The notes beneath the pieces are model-generated. The model saw only the letters and a list, made by a program, of their open reading frames with translations. It was not told where the DNA came from and made no database searches. The translations under genes and the position numbers were made by a program. From assembly GCA_003389215.1 (NCBI GenBank), contig QQVP01000064.1:29565-93564 (forward strand): DNA of 64,000 nucleotides. Direction: 5' to 3'. Shown here piece after piece: positions 1 through 9,060 of the stretch. This DNA comes from Planctomycetota bacterium. GTDB lineage: Bacteria; Planctomycetota; Planctomycetia; Pirellulales; UBA7805. Each line of letters begins with the position of its first letter. The stretch's first letter is position 1.

Positions 1-200
1 TGCACGGCTGGCGACAAGCGAGTCGCGCCGACACGGCGGCCTTTGGTCGCTACTTCTGGGAGTTGATCGAGCGGGGCGTTTACATGCCTTGCAGTCAGTA
101 CGAGGCCCTCTTCATTTCCGCGGCCCACACGTTCGACGACATCGACGCCACGATCCGCGCGGCGGGCGAGGCGCTCGCGCTCGTCGAGGTTGCCGATTAG
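1..200 (+). CDS. hemL: Glutamate-1-semialdehyde 2,1-aminomutase, C-terminal fragment (cut by window edge)
   Basis: Only the last 66 codons are present, read from base 3 to the TAG at 198-200. The segment ERGVYMPCSQYEALFISAAH, followed by TFDDIDATI, matches the C-terminal small domain of the PLP-dependent GSA aminomutases, whose usual end has 'GVYLAPSxFEAxFxSxAH' then 'DIxxTI'. The family makes 5-aminolevulinate, the tetrapyrrole precursor, in the cytoplasm. The PLP lysine lies outside the window, so activity cannot be judged. Other class III aminotransferases share this fold, but the spacing of the GVY and AH motifs fits HemL best. Confidence 0.85.
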   Translation, partial: HGWRQASRADTAAFGRYFWELIERGVYMPCSQYEALFISAAHTFDDIDATIRAAGEALALVEVAD

Positions 201-532
201 CGAAGCTCTGCGGCGTGCGTGGGCCTTGACTGCCCTCGGGCGAAGGTGGCGAACGGTTATGTGGCCGTGCTGCTACGTGCGGTGTCAAACACTGCGCTTT
301 CGGCAATCTTTCGACCACCCTCAGGTGCCGAAAAATAGTTTAGAGCCGAACGAACGACGTAGAAAACGACCTGTGATTCGTGCTCCTTGCCGGGTCTGTT
401 CTAGGTCGCCTGTCGGCACCCGCGTATAATGTCGCCAGGCATTCGTGCGCGCCCTTTCGTTGCCGAGGGAGTGCGTGTCGCCGCTGTCAGGTCGCAGAAG
501 AAATTGACGACGTCCCGAACCGCTCCGCCGTT
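201..532. other. Intergenic region between hemL and the MMPL exporter
   Basis: This 332-base stretch has no supportable gene. It holds a candidate -10 box (listed separately) and the probable leader of the MMPL gene. Reading frames crossing it are Arg/Pro-rich and have no recognisable motif. Confidence 0.6.
402..430 (+). promoter_or_regulatory. Candidate sigma-70 promoter for the MMPL exporter gene
   Basis: A perfect TATAAT lies at 425-430, about 100 bases before the chosen ATG. The hexamer 17 bases upstream (taggtc, 402-407) is a poor -35, so the call rests on the -10 box alone. Confidence 0.4.
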
Positions 533-3106
533 ATGAAATTGTCCGGCACCACATTCTACGATCGCTGGTATTGGCTGATCTTGTTGGCGTTCGTAGCCGG
601 CTTGCCGGTGATCGGCTGGGGTGCGTTTCAGGCGGGCCAGACGCATAACAACAACATTCAAAAGTGGTTGCCCGACGACTTCGAAGAGTCGATCAACCAT
701 CGACGCTTTCTCAGCTACTTCGGTTCCGACGAATTCGTGCTGGTCAGTTGGGAAGGCTGCACGCTCGACGATCCGCGGATTCCGAGTTTCGCCGAGCTGG
801 TCCGGCGGCATACCGTTCCCGAAGAAGAGGGCGCGGAAATCGCCGCGGACAACGAGCAGCTCTTCGCCCGCGTGACGACCGGCCCGGAACTGCTGGACGA
901 TCTCATGGCGGAGCCGCTTGAGTTGCCGCGCGAAGAGGCACTGGAACGGCTTTACGGATTGATCGTGGGCCGCGAGTCGCGGATCACCGGCACGATCGTC
1001 GTGCTCTCGGAAAAGGGCGACGAAGACCGCGTTGCGACGGTGAAGCGACTCGCCGAGTTGGCGGTCACCGAGCTGGGCATTCCCGCGCCCGATCTGCGCA
1101 TGGTCGGCGACGCCGTGACCAACGCGGCCGTCGACCTGGAGAGCGAGAGCGCGATCCAGGGCCTGTTGGCCGCGGCGGGGTTGATCGCGCTGACGATGGC
1201 CATTCTCAGCCTCCGCAGCTTCCGCCTGCTCACGGTCGTGCTGGTCGTGGCCATCTTCTGCTACGTCTGGTCGGAAGCGATGGTCTACTACCTCGACTTC
1301 TCCTCCTTCTCGCGGTTCTTCGGCGGCAAGATGAACCTGGTGCTGGTCGTCATGCCGGTGCTGGTCTATGTATTGACGATGTCGGCGGGCGTGCATCTGG
1401 TCAACTATTACCGCGACGCGGCGGCCGAGTCGTCGATGTTGGGGGCCCCGGCCGAAGCGATTGATCACGGTTGGATTCCCTGCACGCTGGCCGCCGGCAC
1501 GACCGCGGTGGGCGTCGGCTCGCTGGCCGTCAGTAGTATTCAGCCGGTGCGCGATTTCGGCAGTTACTCGGCCGTCGGTATTCTGATCAGCCTGGCGGCG
1601 CTGTTCTTGCTGCTGCCGGCCCTGTTGGTGTTTTTCGACAAGCTGTGGATTCGCCTCCGCGGCGGCCGCGTTCCCAATTGGCCCCACGGTGAGGGCGAGT
1701 TGCTCTCCGAGCGGAGCAGTTGGGTCGACCGCATCGGTGCGGCGCTCGTCCATCGCCACACGGTGACCTCGACGGTCTGCCTGCTGGTGTTGCTCTTCTT
1801 CGCGGCCGGCGCCGCCCAGGTCCGCACCGATTTGAACCCGCGGAAGTTCTTCGACGCCAAACACCGCCTGAACTTGGACTACGCCTGGCTGGGGGAAAAT
1901 ATCGGGCCGCACACGCCGATCGAAATCGTCGTCGAGTTCGACGCCGCCGAATCGCGGCTGAATCTGTACGACCAGTACGAGCTGGTGGCCGAAGTCGAAG
2001 AGCGGGTCCGTCAGACCGACGAGATTCGCGCCACCCTGTCGCCGACGACGTTTCGACCTTCGCGAGACAAAGTCGACTCGGAGCTCGAAGAGGACCGCGT
2101 GGTGCTCCGCGGCGTGGCCAACAAGCGACTCGACGAGAACCGAACCCGCCTGGCCGATTCGCTGCTGCTCGCCGAGGACGGCGATGTCCGCCTGTGGCGC
2201 ATCTCGTGCCGTTCGCGGGGCCTGGAGGGCAACGAAGGCTTCGACGAAATCTATAAGGCGGTCCGCGGCGAGGTGGAAAGATTCTTCGCAGAACGAACCC
2301 GCCAGTATGAGGAGCGCAAGCGGTTGATCGCCGAGAAGTCGGCCGAGAATCGCCGCAAACTGGAGACCTGGTTTGCCGAAAAGCAGCAGACGCTGGCCGA
2401 CCAGCCGGACGAGTTGGCCAAACACGCCCGGCAACGCGAGCTGTCGCTGGAGGACATCGCCCGTCAGGAGCGGCTGGCCTTGGCCGACTTGGACAACCCC
2501 AACACCGGCATCACGCACATGGTGACCGGCATGGTCCCGCTCTTTTATGTCGCTCAGAACGAGTTGTTCGAAAGCCTCGTCTACAGCTTCGCGCTGGCCT
2601 TCGGTCTGATCGCCGTGCTGATGGTGATCTTACTCAAGAGCACCCGGGCAGGCCTGCTCTCGATGCTCCCGAACGTCTTTCCCGTGGCCGTGATTTTCGG
2701 GGCCATGGGCTGGTGGGGTCGCACGATCGACATCGGCTCGATGATGACCGCCAGCGTCGCGATGGGCATCGCGGTCGACGACACGGTTCACTTTCTCACC
2801 TGGTTCCGTCGCGGCATGCACGACGGCATGACACGGCCCGCCGCGGTGCGACACGCCTATCGGCGTTGTGCGATGGCCATGATTCAAACCACGGCCATCG
2901 CGGGGCTCAGCCTGTTGGTGTTCGGCATGAGTCACTTCCAGCCCGTCTCGCAGTTCGGCACGCTCATGTTTCTGCTGCTGATTGGGGCCCTGGTCGGCGA
3001 CCTGGTGTTTCTGCCCGCATTGTTGGCGGGTCGAGCCGGCAGTCTCTTCGAAGAGAAGCATTCCCAGGCGACCGTCGCGCCTCAGCCGCAACCGGCCGAG
3101 GTGTAG
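533..3106 (+). CDS. MMPL/RND-family membrane transporter
   Basis: This 857-residue protein is predicted to be an inner-membrane exporter of the MMPL/RND superfamily, which moves lipids or hydrophobic compounds using the proton gradient. I chose the ATG at 533 because the first hydrophobic helix starts about ten residues later; the open frame runs further upstream but is Arg/Cys-rich and not family-like. Two blocks of several membrane helices are each preceded by a large extracytoplasmic domain, the usual MMPL duplication. The second block has the typical GIAVDDTVHFL signature. The second soluble domain includes a long charged helical stretch (roughly residues 580-650, rich in Glu, Arg and Lys) likely to form a coiled coil. 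The cargo is unknown, and no membrane-fusion or outer-membrane partner is next to it. The gene is monocistronic and converges on the TPR gene. Confidence 0.85.
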   Translation: MKLSGTTFYDRWYWLILLAFVAGLPVIGWGAFQAGQTHNNNIQKWLPDDFEESINHRRFLSYFGSDEFVLVSWEGCTLDDPRIPSFAELVRRHTVPEEEGAEIAADNEQLFARVTTGPELLDDLMAEPLELPREEALERLYGLIVGRESRITGTIVVLSEKGDEDRVATVKRLAELAVTELGIPAPDLRMVGDAVTNAAVDLESESAIQGLLAAAGLIALTMAILSLRSFRLLTVVLVVAIFCYVWSEAMVYYLDFSSFSRFFGGKMNLVLVVMPVLVYVLTMSAGVHLVNYYRDAAAESSMLGAPAEAIDHGWIPCTLAAGTTAVGVGSLAVSSIQPVRDFGSYSAVGILISLAALFLLLPALLVFFDKLWIRLRGGRVPNWPHGEGELLSERSSWVDRIGAALVHRHTVTSTVCLLVLLFFAAGAAQVRTDLNPRKFFDAKHRLNLDYAWLGENIGPHTPIEIVVEFDAAESRLNLYDQYELVAEVEERVRQTDEIRATLSPTTFRPSRDKVDSELEEDRVVLRGVANKRLDENRTRLADSLLLAEDGDVRLWRISCRSRGLEGNEGFDEIYKAVRGEVERFFAERTRQYEERKRLIAEKSAENRRKLETWFAEKQQTLADQPDELAKHARQRELSLEDIARQERLALADLDNPNTGITHMVTGMVPLFYVAQNELFESLVYSFALAFGLIAVLMVILLKSTRAGLLSMLPNVFPVAVIFGAMGWWGRTIDIGSMMTASVAMGIAVDDTVHFLTWFRRGMHDGMTRPAAVRHAYRRCAMAMIQTTAIAGLSLLVFGMSHFQPVSQFGTLMFLLLIGALVGDLVFLPALLAGRAGSLFEEKHSQATVAPQPQPAEV

Positions 3107-3142
3107 GTGGCCGCCTGTAGATAGGCCGCCTGTCGATAGGCC

Positions 3143-3164
3143 ACGCACCGTCACGTCGGTGCGT
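3143..3164. terminator. Hairpin between convergent genes
   Basis: An 8-bp perfect stem (acgcaccg / cggtgcgt) encloses a 6-base loop between the stop of the MMPL gene and the stop of the opposing TPR gene. It has no strong U-run, so it is a terminator-like, possibly bidirectional, hairpin. A 15-base near-repeat (ggccgcctgtagata) occurs twice just upstream, at 3109-3138. Confidence 0.5.
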
Positions 3165-3167
3165 TGG

Positions 3168-3184
3168 AAACTAAACGCGCTCTA
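3168..3184 (-). repeat. 17-base motif shared exactly with 54042-54058
   Basis: On the minus strand the sequence TAGAGCGCGTTTAGTTT begins with the stop codon of the TPR gene. The identical 17-mer begins with the stop codon of the EpsI-like gene at 54042, where it forms one end of a longer element. Confidence 0.7.
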
Positions 3185-5122
3185 ACCGTCGTGAAAGGCC
3201 CGCCGCGCCTCGAACGCTTCCAGTCGTTGCCGATAGTCGCTCGACTGCTCCGGCGCGGCAAGCTCGACGGCCCGCTGGGCGAAGTCGATTGCCTCGTCGA
3301 AGTCGCCCGCCTCGGCTCGGGCACAGGCCAGCACGTCGAGCCAGGTCGGCGAGTTCCAGCCGGTCGCTTGGCAGCCGGTTCGCGCAATGTTCGTGGCCGC
3401 CGCGCCGTCGCGGTAGCGGGCGTCCGGGGCCGTGGCGCGAATCCAGGCCAGCTGGCGATGGGCCTCGCCGAGCCGCGGGGCCAATTCGAGGGTCCGCGCG
3501 AGGTCGGCCAGGGCGGCGGGATAATCGCCCAGCTGGCGAGCCACAATCGCCCGCTGCAGATAGCCCTGCGTCAGCGGGTTTGCGGTCGCCTCGGCCAGGT
3601 CGATCGCCGTCGAGAAGTCGGCCCGCGCCTGAGGCAAGTTTCCGAGCGCCCGGTGGGCGAGGCCGCGATTGAAGATCGCCCGCAGATCGTGCGGGTCGAT
3701 GGCGAGGGCGTCGCTGAAATCGCGCTGGGCGCGGCGGAAGTCGCCGCTTCGGGCATACACCCGACCGCGATTGTTGAACGCCCGATTGCGTTGGGCGGCG
3801 GCTTCCGGGAACGCGTGCGGATTCTTGGCCAGGACGTCGTTCCACAGCCCGATCGGATCGCGCCAGACGTCGTTGCGCAGATGCGTGGCGGTGGCCAATA
3901 GGAGGAGCGTCGCCACGACGAGCCCCGTGGCGGTTCGCGGCCACCATGAAGCGCCGCGTACGACGCCGTATCCGCCGAGGAGCGCGAACCCGAACAGCGG
4001 CAGGTACAACCGGTGCTCGTAGATCATCTCAAGCGGCAACACGGTCGACTCGATCGCCAGGTGTACCAGGAACCAGGCGATCGCGAAAGAGAGCCATCGC
4101 CAGCGGCGGGCCGACATCACGGCCATCGCGGCCAGGGTAATGACAAAGAGTAGGGCGGCGGCAGTGGCGGGTTCGTACAACGAACGCGACGTCTCGATCG
4201 AGTGCAACAGGTTCAGGCGGGCCGGCGAGGGGAAGACGATCAGGCTCAGGTAGTGCACGACGACGCGCGGTTGCGTCATAAGCCGCTCGCCGAGCGTGAA
4301 GTCGCGCAGGGCGTAACCCCGTTCGAGTCGGCTCCCCAGGTCGCCGTCGACGTAGTAGGCCGCGACGACGCCCAGCACGGCGGCCGCCGGCACCAGCAGC
4401 CAGGCCAGCCGGCGACGCGATCGTTGCCAGGAGAGCTCGCGGAAGAAATAGAGTTCGTAGAGCAAGATGGCCACCGGCAGCGTGGCGGCGATCTGCTTGC
4501 TTCCCAGGGCCAGGATCCAGGACACAAGTGCGACCAGCCACAGCACGACGCGGACGGGGCGATTCTTCTGTTGGCGTCCCACGGCGTAAAGCAGCAGGGC
4601 CAAGAGGTAGAACAGCGCCGCCATGCTCGTCATCCGCTGCACGGTGTAGGTGACGGCCTGGGTCTGTAGCGGATGGACCAGGAACACCGCCGCCGCGACC
4701 AAGGCACCCCAGCGGGAGAGCCGTCGCGAGTCGTTGCTCTGGTCTGAAGCGACACCTAGGCTCAGCGTTACGAGCGTGAGGAAGTAGACGACGATTCCGG
4801 CCGCCAGGTGAATGCCGATGTTGACCACGTGATAGGCGGCGAGGTCGCGACCGAAAAGGGCGTGATTGAGCGCGAAGCTCGCATAGGCCAGCGGCCGATC
4901 GTTATCGCGGCTTCCCCACGCGGCCTCGGCGAGCTCCGACCACGAAAGGGTCTCGACGTCGAGTGCCGCATTCTGCTCGATGTTCGCCACATCGTCGAAA
5001 ACCAACGGTACATCGAGCGTATGTCCGTAGATCGCCACGGTCGCCAGGCACAACAGCGACAGCGCCATCCAGTGCGCCGGCAGGGCGTGCCGAGGTTCGT
5101 TCGACCCGAGGTGGGAATTCAT
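3182..5122 (-). CDS. TMTC-like membrane glycosyltransferase-type protein with C-terminal TPR repeats
   Basis: The 646-residue protein combines about ten membrane helices (roughly residues 20-400) with a soluble C-terminal tail of tetratricopeptide repeats (roughly 430-640). The N-terminal loop VFDDVANI with later RPL, YHVVN and H motifs resembles the O-mannosyltransferase/TMTC group of GT-C enzymes, which use lipid-linked sugars outside the membrane; the acidic FDD is the expected catalytic site. TPR units can be seen as repeated NRG/RGLAHRALGN-type helices. I chose the ATG at 5122 because the membrane part starts soon after; a longer start at 5164 is possible. The acceptor is unknown. Many planctomycete proteins of this layout are annotated only as TPR proteins, so the enzymatic role is inference. 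Confidence 0.75.
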   Translation of the reverse strand: MNSHLGSNEPRHALPAHWMALSLLCLATVAIYGHTLDVPLVFDDVANIEQNAALDVETLSWSELAEAAWGSRDNDRPLAYASFALNHALFGRDLAAYHVVNIGIHLAAGIVVYFLTLVTLSLGVASDQSNDSRRLSRWGALVAAAVFLVHPLQTQAVTYTVQRMTSMAALFYLLALLLYAVGRQQKNRPVRVVLWLVALVSWILALGSKQIAATLPVAILLYELYFFRELSWQRSRRRLAWLLVPAAAVLGVVAAYYVDGDLGSRLERGYALRDFTLGERLMTQPRVVVHYLSLIVFPSPARLNLLHSIETSRSLYEPATAAALLFVITLAAMAVMSARRWRWLSFAIAWFLVHLAIESTVLPLEMIYEHRLYLPLFGFALLGGYGVVRGASWWPRTATGLVVATLLLLATATHLRNDVWRDPIGLWNDVLAKNPHAFPEAAAQRNRAFNNRGRVYARSGDFRRAQRDFSDALAIDPHDLRAIFNRGLAHRALGNLPQARADFSTAIDLAEATANPLTQGYLQRAIVARQLGDYPAALADLARTLELAPRLGEAHRQLAWIRATAPDARYRDGAAATNIARTGCQATGWNSPTWLDVLACARAEAGDFDEAIDFAQRAVELAAPEQSSDYRQRLEAFEARRAFHDG

Positions 5123-5355
5123 GGTAAGGGGCAGGTGGGGCGTTCGCGGCCATCGCGGCGGCACGGACGCAGGAGGTAGGGAACTTCGCAGCCAAAGCGT
5201 ACCTCACGGTGCCCGTCCGAGCGGTTCGGTCTGCGACGATTGCAGCGATTTGGCCGGTCGCCGTTCCGGCCGGTCGTGCTGCTGAGTGAGAAGCGGGGGC
5301 ACGAACTTCAGATCGTCGGAGCAGACGGTTGGAAGTTCGCCCCACCTGCCGCGCT

Positions 5356-5781
5356 TCAGATGTAGTACATCGAGAGCTGATCGCTGGCCGCGGCCTCGAC
5401 CAGATCGGCGAACCGGATCTGCGCCAGTTGGTCGCCCCGGGCGCGGTCGGCCTGCTGCCAGGCGGAGTAGAGGGCGCAACAGAGCGGGTCGACGCGGTCG
5501 CCCGGCTTCTCGCACACGGGCGGGCCGTCGATGACCTCGACGACATCGGCCAGGGTGATCTCTTCGGGCGAGCGCGCCAGGCGATAGCCGCCGCTGGCCC
5601 CCCGCGTGCTTTCCACAAGCCCCGCCGCCTTGAGCTGCAAGAGAATCTGCACGAGGAACCGCGACGGAATCGCGTGGGCCTCGGCGATATCGCGAATTCG
5701 CACCAGGTCCTCCGCGGCGTACCGGGCGGAGAGCTCGAGCATCGCGATGCAGGCGTATTCGGTCTTGGCAGAGATCTTCAT
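5356..5781 (-). CDS. Rrf2-family transcriptional regulator
   Basis: This 141-residue protein starts MKISAKTEYA, the classic Rrf2 N-terminus, followed by a winged helix-turn-helix (roughly residues 25-70, with the SGGYRLAR wing). Members such as IscR, CymR and NsrR sense iron-sulfur clusters, cysteine metabolism or nitric oxide. Three cysteines lie at 90, 101 and 102, in the region that holds the cluster ligands of IscR/NsrR, but the spacing differs, with an adjacent pair. The gene lies 90 bases downstream of cysH on the same strand, so it probably controls sulfate assimilation and its own operon. The ATG at 5781 was preferred to an alternative ten codons upstream because the conserved family start is there. 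Confidence 0.85.
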   Translation of the reverse strand: MKISAKTEYACIAMLELSARYAAEDLVRIRDIAEAHAIPSRFLVQILLQLKAAGLVESTRGASGGYRLARSPEEITLADVVEVIDGPPVCEKPGDRVDPLCCALYSAWQQADRARGDQLAQIRFADLVEAAASDQLSMYYI

Positions 5782-5871
5782 GTGGGGTTCGGTGCGCGAC
5801 GGGCTTTGCATTCCGAGCGCCGCGCGGGCCGCCCGGCGCCAGGGAACTACTTATCGCGTTATCGCGCGCAA

Positions 5872-6642
5872 CTACTTATTGTCGCCCAGGGCGTGCAGCC
5901 CGCACTCGGTCTTGGCGGTGCCCGACCAGCGACCTGCCCGTTCGTCCTCGCCGAACATGACACTGCGGGTGCAGGGCCAGCAGCCGATGCTGGGATATCC
6001 CTGGTCGTGCAAGGGGTTGTAGGGAACGTCTTCGTCCGTGATCCGCTTCCAGACGTCGGCCTTCGTCCAGTTGGCCAGCGGGTTGATCTTGACGAGATTG
6101 AACTTGCTGTCCCAACCGACAATCGGCGCCTCGGCCCGGTCGGGACTCTGGTTGCGGCGGATGCCGGTCAGCCAGGCGTGCATGCCGACGACCGACTCGC
6201 GCAAGACCTTCACCTTGCGGTGAAAGCAACACTGATCGGGATTGGTCTTGTAGAGCGGACCGCCGTTGGCGCGCTCAAATTCCTCGACACTTTGTTCGTG
6301 ACTGTGGTAGGCCACCGTGAGGCCGTACTTCGCGGCGAGGCGATCGCGGAGCTCCAACGTCTCGCGAAACTGATAACCGGTTTCCAGGTTGAAAACATAG
6401 ACGTCTTTGTTGATCTTCGAGAGCATCGAGAGGATCACGCAGCCTTCGGGGCCGAAGGCGGTGGCCATCGTCAGCTTCGGAAAGAACCGCGCGACGGCGT
6501 AGCGGAGAATCTCCTCGGGCGGGGCCGTTTCCAGCCGCGCGCTCGCCTCGGCCAACTCCGCCAGCAGCTCGTCGGTCGGTTCCAGGTGCGGTTCGTCGCG
6601 GAACATTGCCGGATTGGGTTTGAGAGCGGTGTCCGTAGCCAT
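5872..6642 (-). CDS. cysH: Assimilatory adenylyl-sulfate/phosphoadenylyl-sulfate reductase
   Basis: The cytoplasmic enzyme reduces activated sulfate (APS or PAPS) to sulfite with thioredoxin. The 256-residue protein has the PAPS-reductase fold with a Cys-Cys pair (138-139) and a CxxC (231-234), the four ligands of the [4Fe-4S] cluster found in APS-type reductases, and the catalytic Cys in the C-terminal ECGLH motif (Cys247). Because of the cluster it probably prefers APS. GIRRNQSPDR is the family substrate loop. The ATG at 6642 was chosen; a TTG nine bases upstream is also possible. No good Shine-Dalgarno site is visible. It is followed by the Rrf2 regulator in the same direction. Confidence 0.93.
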   Translation of the reverse strand: MATDTALKPNPAMFRDEPHLEPTDELLAELAEASARLETAPPEEILRYAVARFFPKLTMATAFGPEGCVILSMLSKINKDVYVFNLETGYQFRETLELRDRLAAKYGLTVAYHSHEQSVEEFERANGGPLYKTNPDQCCFHRKVKVLRESVVGMHAWLTGIRRNQSPDRAEAPIVGWDSKFNLVKINPLANWTKADVWKRITDEDVPYNPLHDQGYPSIGCWPCTRSVMFGEDERAGRWSGTAKTECGLHALGDNK

Positions 6643-6709
6643 GGTAGTCAATGTTTAGTAAGTTGGTAATGAAAGTCAACATTATGCCCTGTATCTAGAT
6701 TCGGTCACT
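6643..6709 (-). promoter_or_regulatory. Candidate promoter/operator region of cysH
   Basis: On the minus strand a -10-like CATAAT (6681-6686) follows an AGTGAC (6704-6709) at 17 bases. Between it and the start codon lies an AT-rich stretch with two TTGAC/TTGACT words (6673-6679 and 6645-6650), unlike the GC-rich surroundings. This is where the neighbouring Rrf2 protein could bind. Confidence 0.35.
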
Positions 6710-7061
6710 GCCCGCGGAGTTCTGCAATCTGTATCGATTTTGCCGGCAATTTGCGGGGTTTGGGAGGCACTTGCGGGCCTTTGGCCCCTGCAGATCAATC
6801 GGCGAATGCTTATGCGATAGGGCCGCGAGGGTCAAGATCTTGAATTCGGAATTATTGGGGAAAGAATGCCCCTGGCGGGCAGCGATCGACGCGGTCAGCT
6901 GCGGCTTCGCCTGGCATAACTGCTGTGGCGGGTTCGAGTCGCTCGACTGGCGCACGTCATTTTCGCGCTACCACAGGTGGCAATCGTCAGAGGCCGAGCC
7001 CCCTGGCGCGACCTGAATCGGCTATTCGGCCTGGGCAAGCAAAAACTTCGTCGGCCGGTTT
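6710..7061. other. Intergenic region between divergent cysH and ctp
   Basis: No supportable gene. A GGTTCGAGTC word near 6931 resembles a tRNA T-loop but has no pairing stem. The stretch separates the cysH control region from the ctp promoter. Confidence 0.5.
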
Positions 7062-7090
7062 TTGACCCGCGCCAGAACGTGACCTATATT
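7062..7090 (+). promoter_or_regulatory. Sigma-70 type promoter for the S41 protease gene
   Basis: TTGACC (7062-7067), a 17-base spacer and TATATT (7085-7090) make a good housekeeping promoter. It leaves a leader of about 160 bases before the ATG at 7255. Confidence 0.6.
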
Positions 7091-7254
7091 GAACTGGCTG
7101 GAAGACTAGACCCGTCTTTTGCCGGTTCGTCCGCGGCGGCCATTTGGCCACGGCGGGACGACGTAAGCTCAGCGAGGGACTGTTGAGCCAGGCGATTGGA
7201 GTCGCACGGAGAGCGACGACCAATCCACGCGCTTTTCCTCACTGGGTCCTAGTA

Positions 7255-8949
7255 ATGCAGCCTTCGCTTCTCGTTCGCGACTCAATTCGTATCGCGGTAT
7301 CCCGACTGGCCCTGCTGGCCGTCACGGTATTCCCCCTCGGTTTGGTCCCCGCGCCCGCGATGGCGCAAGTGCGGATCGTCGAGCCCGGGACGACTTCCAG
7401 CCCCGCGGCGGAAGCCGGCCTCGAGGCGGTCTATCAGCAAGGGCGTCAGCTCGAAGAGGCCCAGCAGTGGGGCGAGGCGGTCTCGCACTACGAAGACGCC
7501 CTCAAGCAGAATCCACAAGATCGGCAACTGCGCCGCCGGCACGACGCGGCCAAGATGCACTACGACCTGGGTCGCCGGTACAACGATCGCAGTTTTCGTC
7601 AGACGCTCACCGCGCTCGACCAGCGGCAGGTGCTCGACCTCTATGACGAGGTGCTGCTGAAGATCGACACCCATCACGTCGACGAGCCGAACTGGCGCCG
7701 GCTCGTGGCCCGTGGTGCCGAGTGTCTCTCGGTGGCCCTGGACGAGAAGCCGTTCCGCGATCGCCACCTGGCCGGGGTCAGCGACGCCCAGATTGCGGCG
7801 CTGCGACGCGACTTGCAACAGTCGGTAGCCGGTCGGGTCATTCGCACGCGACGCGACGCCCGCCACGCCGTCGTCACCGCGACGCAGTTGGCCCGACATC
7901 ACGCAGGCTTGCCTGCCGCCGCCGTGGTGATGGAATTCGTGAGCGGAGCCGTGGGCGGACTGGACACCTACTCCGCCTACCTGACCGGCGATCAGCTGCG
8001 TGACGTCTACTCGCAGATTGACGGTAACTTTGTCGGACTGGGCATCGAGCTGAAGTCGGACGGCGAAGGCCTGCTGATCATGGGCGTGATCGGCGGCAGC
8101 CCGGCGTCGCAGGCCGGCATCGTGGTCGGCGATCGCATCACTTCGGTCGATGGACAGAGCACCCAGGGCCTCTCGACGGACGAAGCCGCCAATCTGCTGC
8201 AGGGTCCGGAAGGGAGCTCGGCACGACTGGTCGTGCTGGGTGCCGACGGCGTCAATCGTCTGCTGAACGTCGAGCGTAAGCATGTCGACGTGCCCAGTGT
8301 CGACGACATTCAGATCGTCGACGAGCAGCACGGGGTGGGATATCTGCGTTTGGTCGGATTTCAGCGGACGACGAGCCGCGACCTCGATCGGGCCTTGCTG
8401 CAGCTGCACCGCCAGGGGATGCGCAGCCTGATCATCGACCTGCGCGGCAACCCGGGCGGCTTGTTGACCGCGTCGGTGGAAGTTGCCGATCGGTTCGTCA
8501 ATCGCGGCACGATTGTCTCGACGCGTGGCCGCAGCAAGCAGGAAGATTACGACTACTCGGCCCGTCAGGTCTCGACGTGGCGCGTGCCGCTGGTCGTGCT
8601 GATCGACGAGAACAGTGCCAGCGCCAGCGAGATTTTCGCAGCGGCGATTCGCGATCATCGCCGCGGCACGATCGTCGGGCATCGCAGTTACGGCAAGGGC
8701 TCGGTGCAAGGCATCTTCCCGCTCAGTGCCACCGGCGCGGGACTGCGACTGACGACCGCCAAGTTCTACTCGCCGACGGGCAAGCCCATCAGCAACATCG
8801 GCGTCTCGCCGGACGTCGTCGTTCGCGAAGCCGCCCGACCGGTCATGCAGCAGGCGACGCAGGTCGATCCGACGGCCCCGCGGGTTGCCTCCGACGTGGT
8901 CCTCGACGCCGGCATCGAGGCGGCCCAGCAGCTGATCGCCAAACGCTAG
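7255..8949 (+). CDS. C-terminal processing peptidase, S41 family (CtpA/Prc-like)
   Basis: A 564-residue exported serine protease that trims C-termini of envelope proteins. The ATG at 7255 begins a signal peptide ending near APAMA-Q (about residue 37). A short TPR-like helical segment follows (about 50-110), then a PDZ domain (about 250-330, with GGSPASQAGIVVGDRI) and the S41 domain. The catalytic motif SASASE lies at 454-459 and the general-base Lys is in SYGKG (Lys481), as in E. coli Prc. The N-terminal TPR-like part is not usual for CtpA and may recruit substrates. The gene is monocistronic, has its own promoter and is followed by a strong hairpin. Confidence 0.92.
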   Translation: MQPSLLVRDSIRIAVSRLALLAVTVFPLGLVPAPAMAQVRIVEPGTTSSPAAEAGLEAVYQQGRQLEEAQQWGEAVSHYEDALKQNPQDRQLRRRHDAAKMHYDLGRRYNDRSFRQTLTALDQRQVLDLYDEVLLKIDTHHVDEPNWRRLVARGAECLSVALDEKPFRDRHLAGVSDAQIAALRRDLQQSVAGRVIRTRRDARHAVVTATQLARHHAGLPAAAVVMEFVSGAVGGLDTYSAYLTGDQLRDVYSQIDGNFVGLGIELKSDGEGLLIMGVIGGSPASQAGIVVGDRITSVDGQSTQGLSTDEAANLLQGPEGSSARLVVLGADGVNRLLNVERKHVDVPSVDDIQIVDEQHGVGYLRLVGFQRTTSRDLDRALLQLHRQGMRSLIIDLRGNPGGLLTASVEVADRFVNRGTIVSTRGRSKQEDYDYSARQVSTWRVPLVVLIDENSASASEIFAAAIRDHRRGTIVGHRSYGKGSVQGIFPLSATGAGLRLTTAKFYSPTGKPISNIGVSPDVVVREAARPVMQQATQVDPTAPRVASDVVLDAGIEAAQQLIAKR

Positions 8950-9032
8950 AGCTGAGCCGGCCGGCACGTCTTCGATATCCTGACGGTGGTAGCGACCGCG
9001 ACGCGTCTCGACGCGTCGTGACCCACAGCCGA

Positions 9033-9060
9033 GAAACCCCGGAATCCACACCGGGGTTTC
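9033..9060 (+). terminator. Hairpin terminator after the S41 protease gene
   Basis: A perfect 10-bp stem (gaaaccccgg / ccggggtttc) with an 8-base loop, followed by a short T-containing stretch, lies about 85 bases after the protease stop and before the glnA promoter. Confidence 0.7.

Noticed and set aside
401..2518. 705-codon open frame on the minus strand opposite the MMPL gene
   Set aside because: It is a GC-rich shadow of a well-supported gene; it is Arg/Gln/His-rich with no motif.
6895..6965. Possible tRNA around a GGTTCGAGTC word
   Set aside because: No acceptor or T-stem pairing could be drawn around it.
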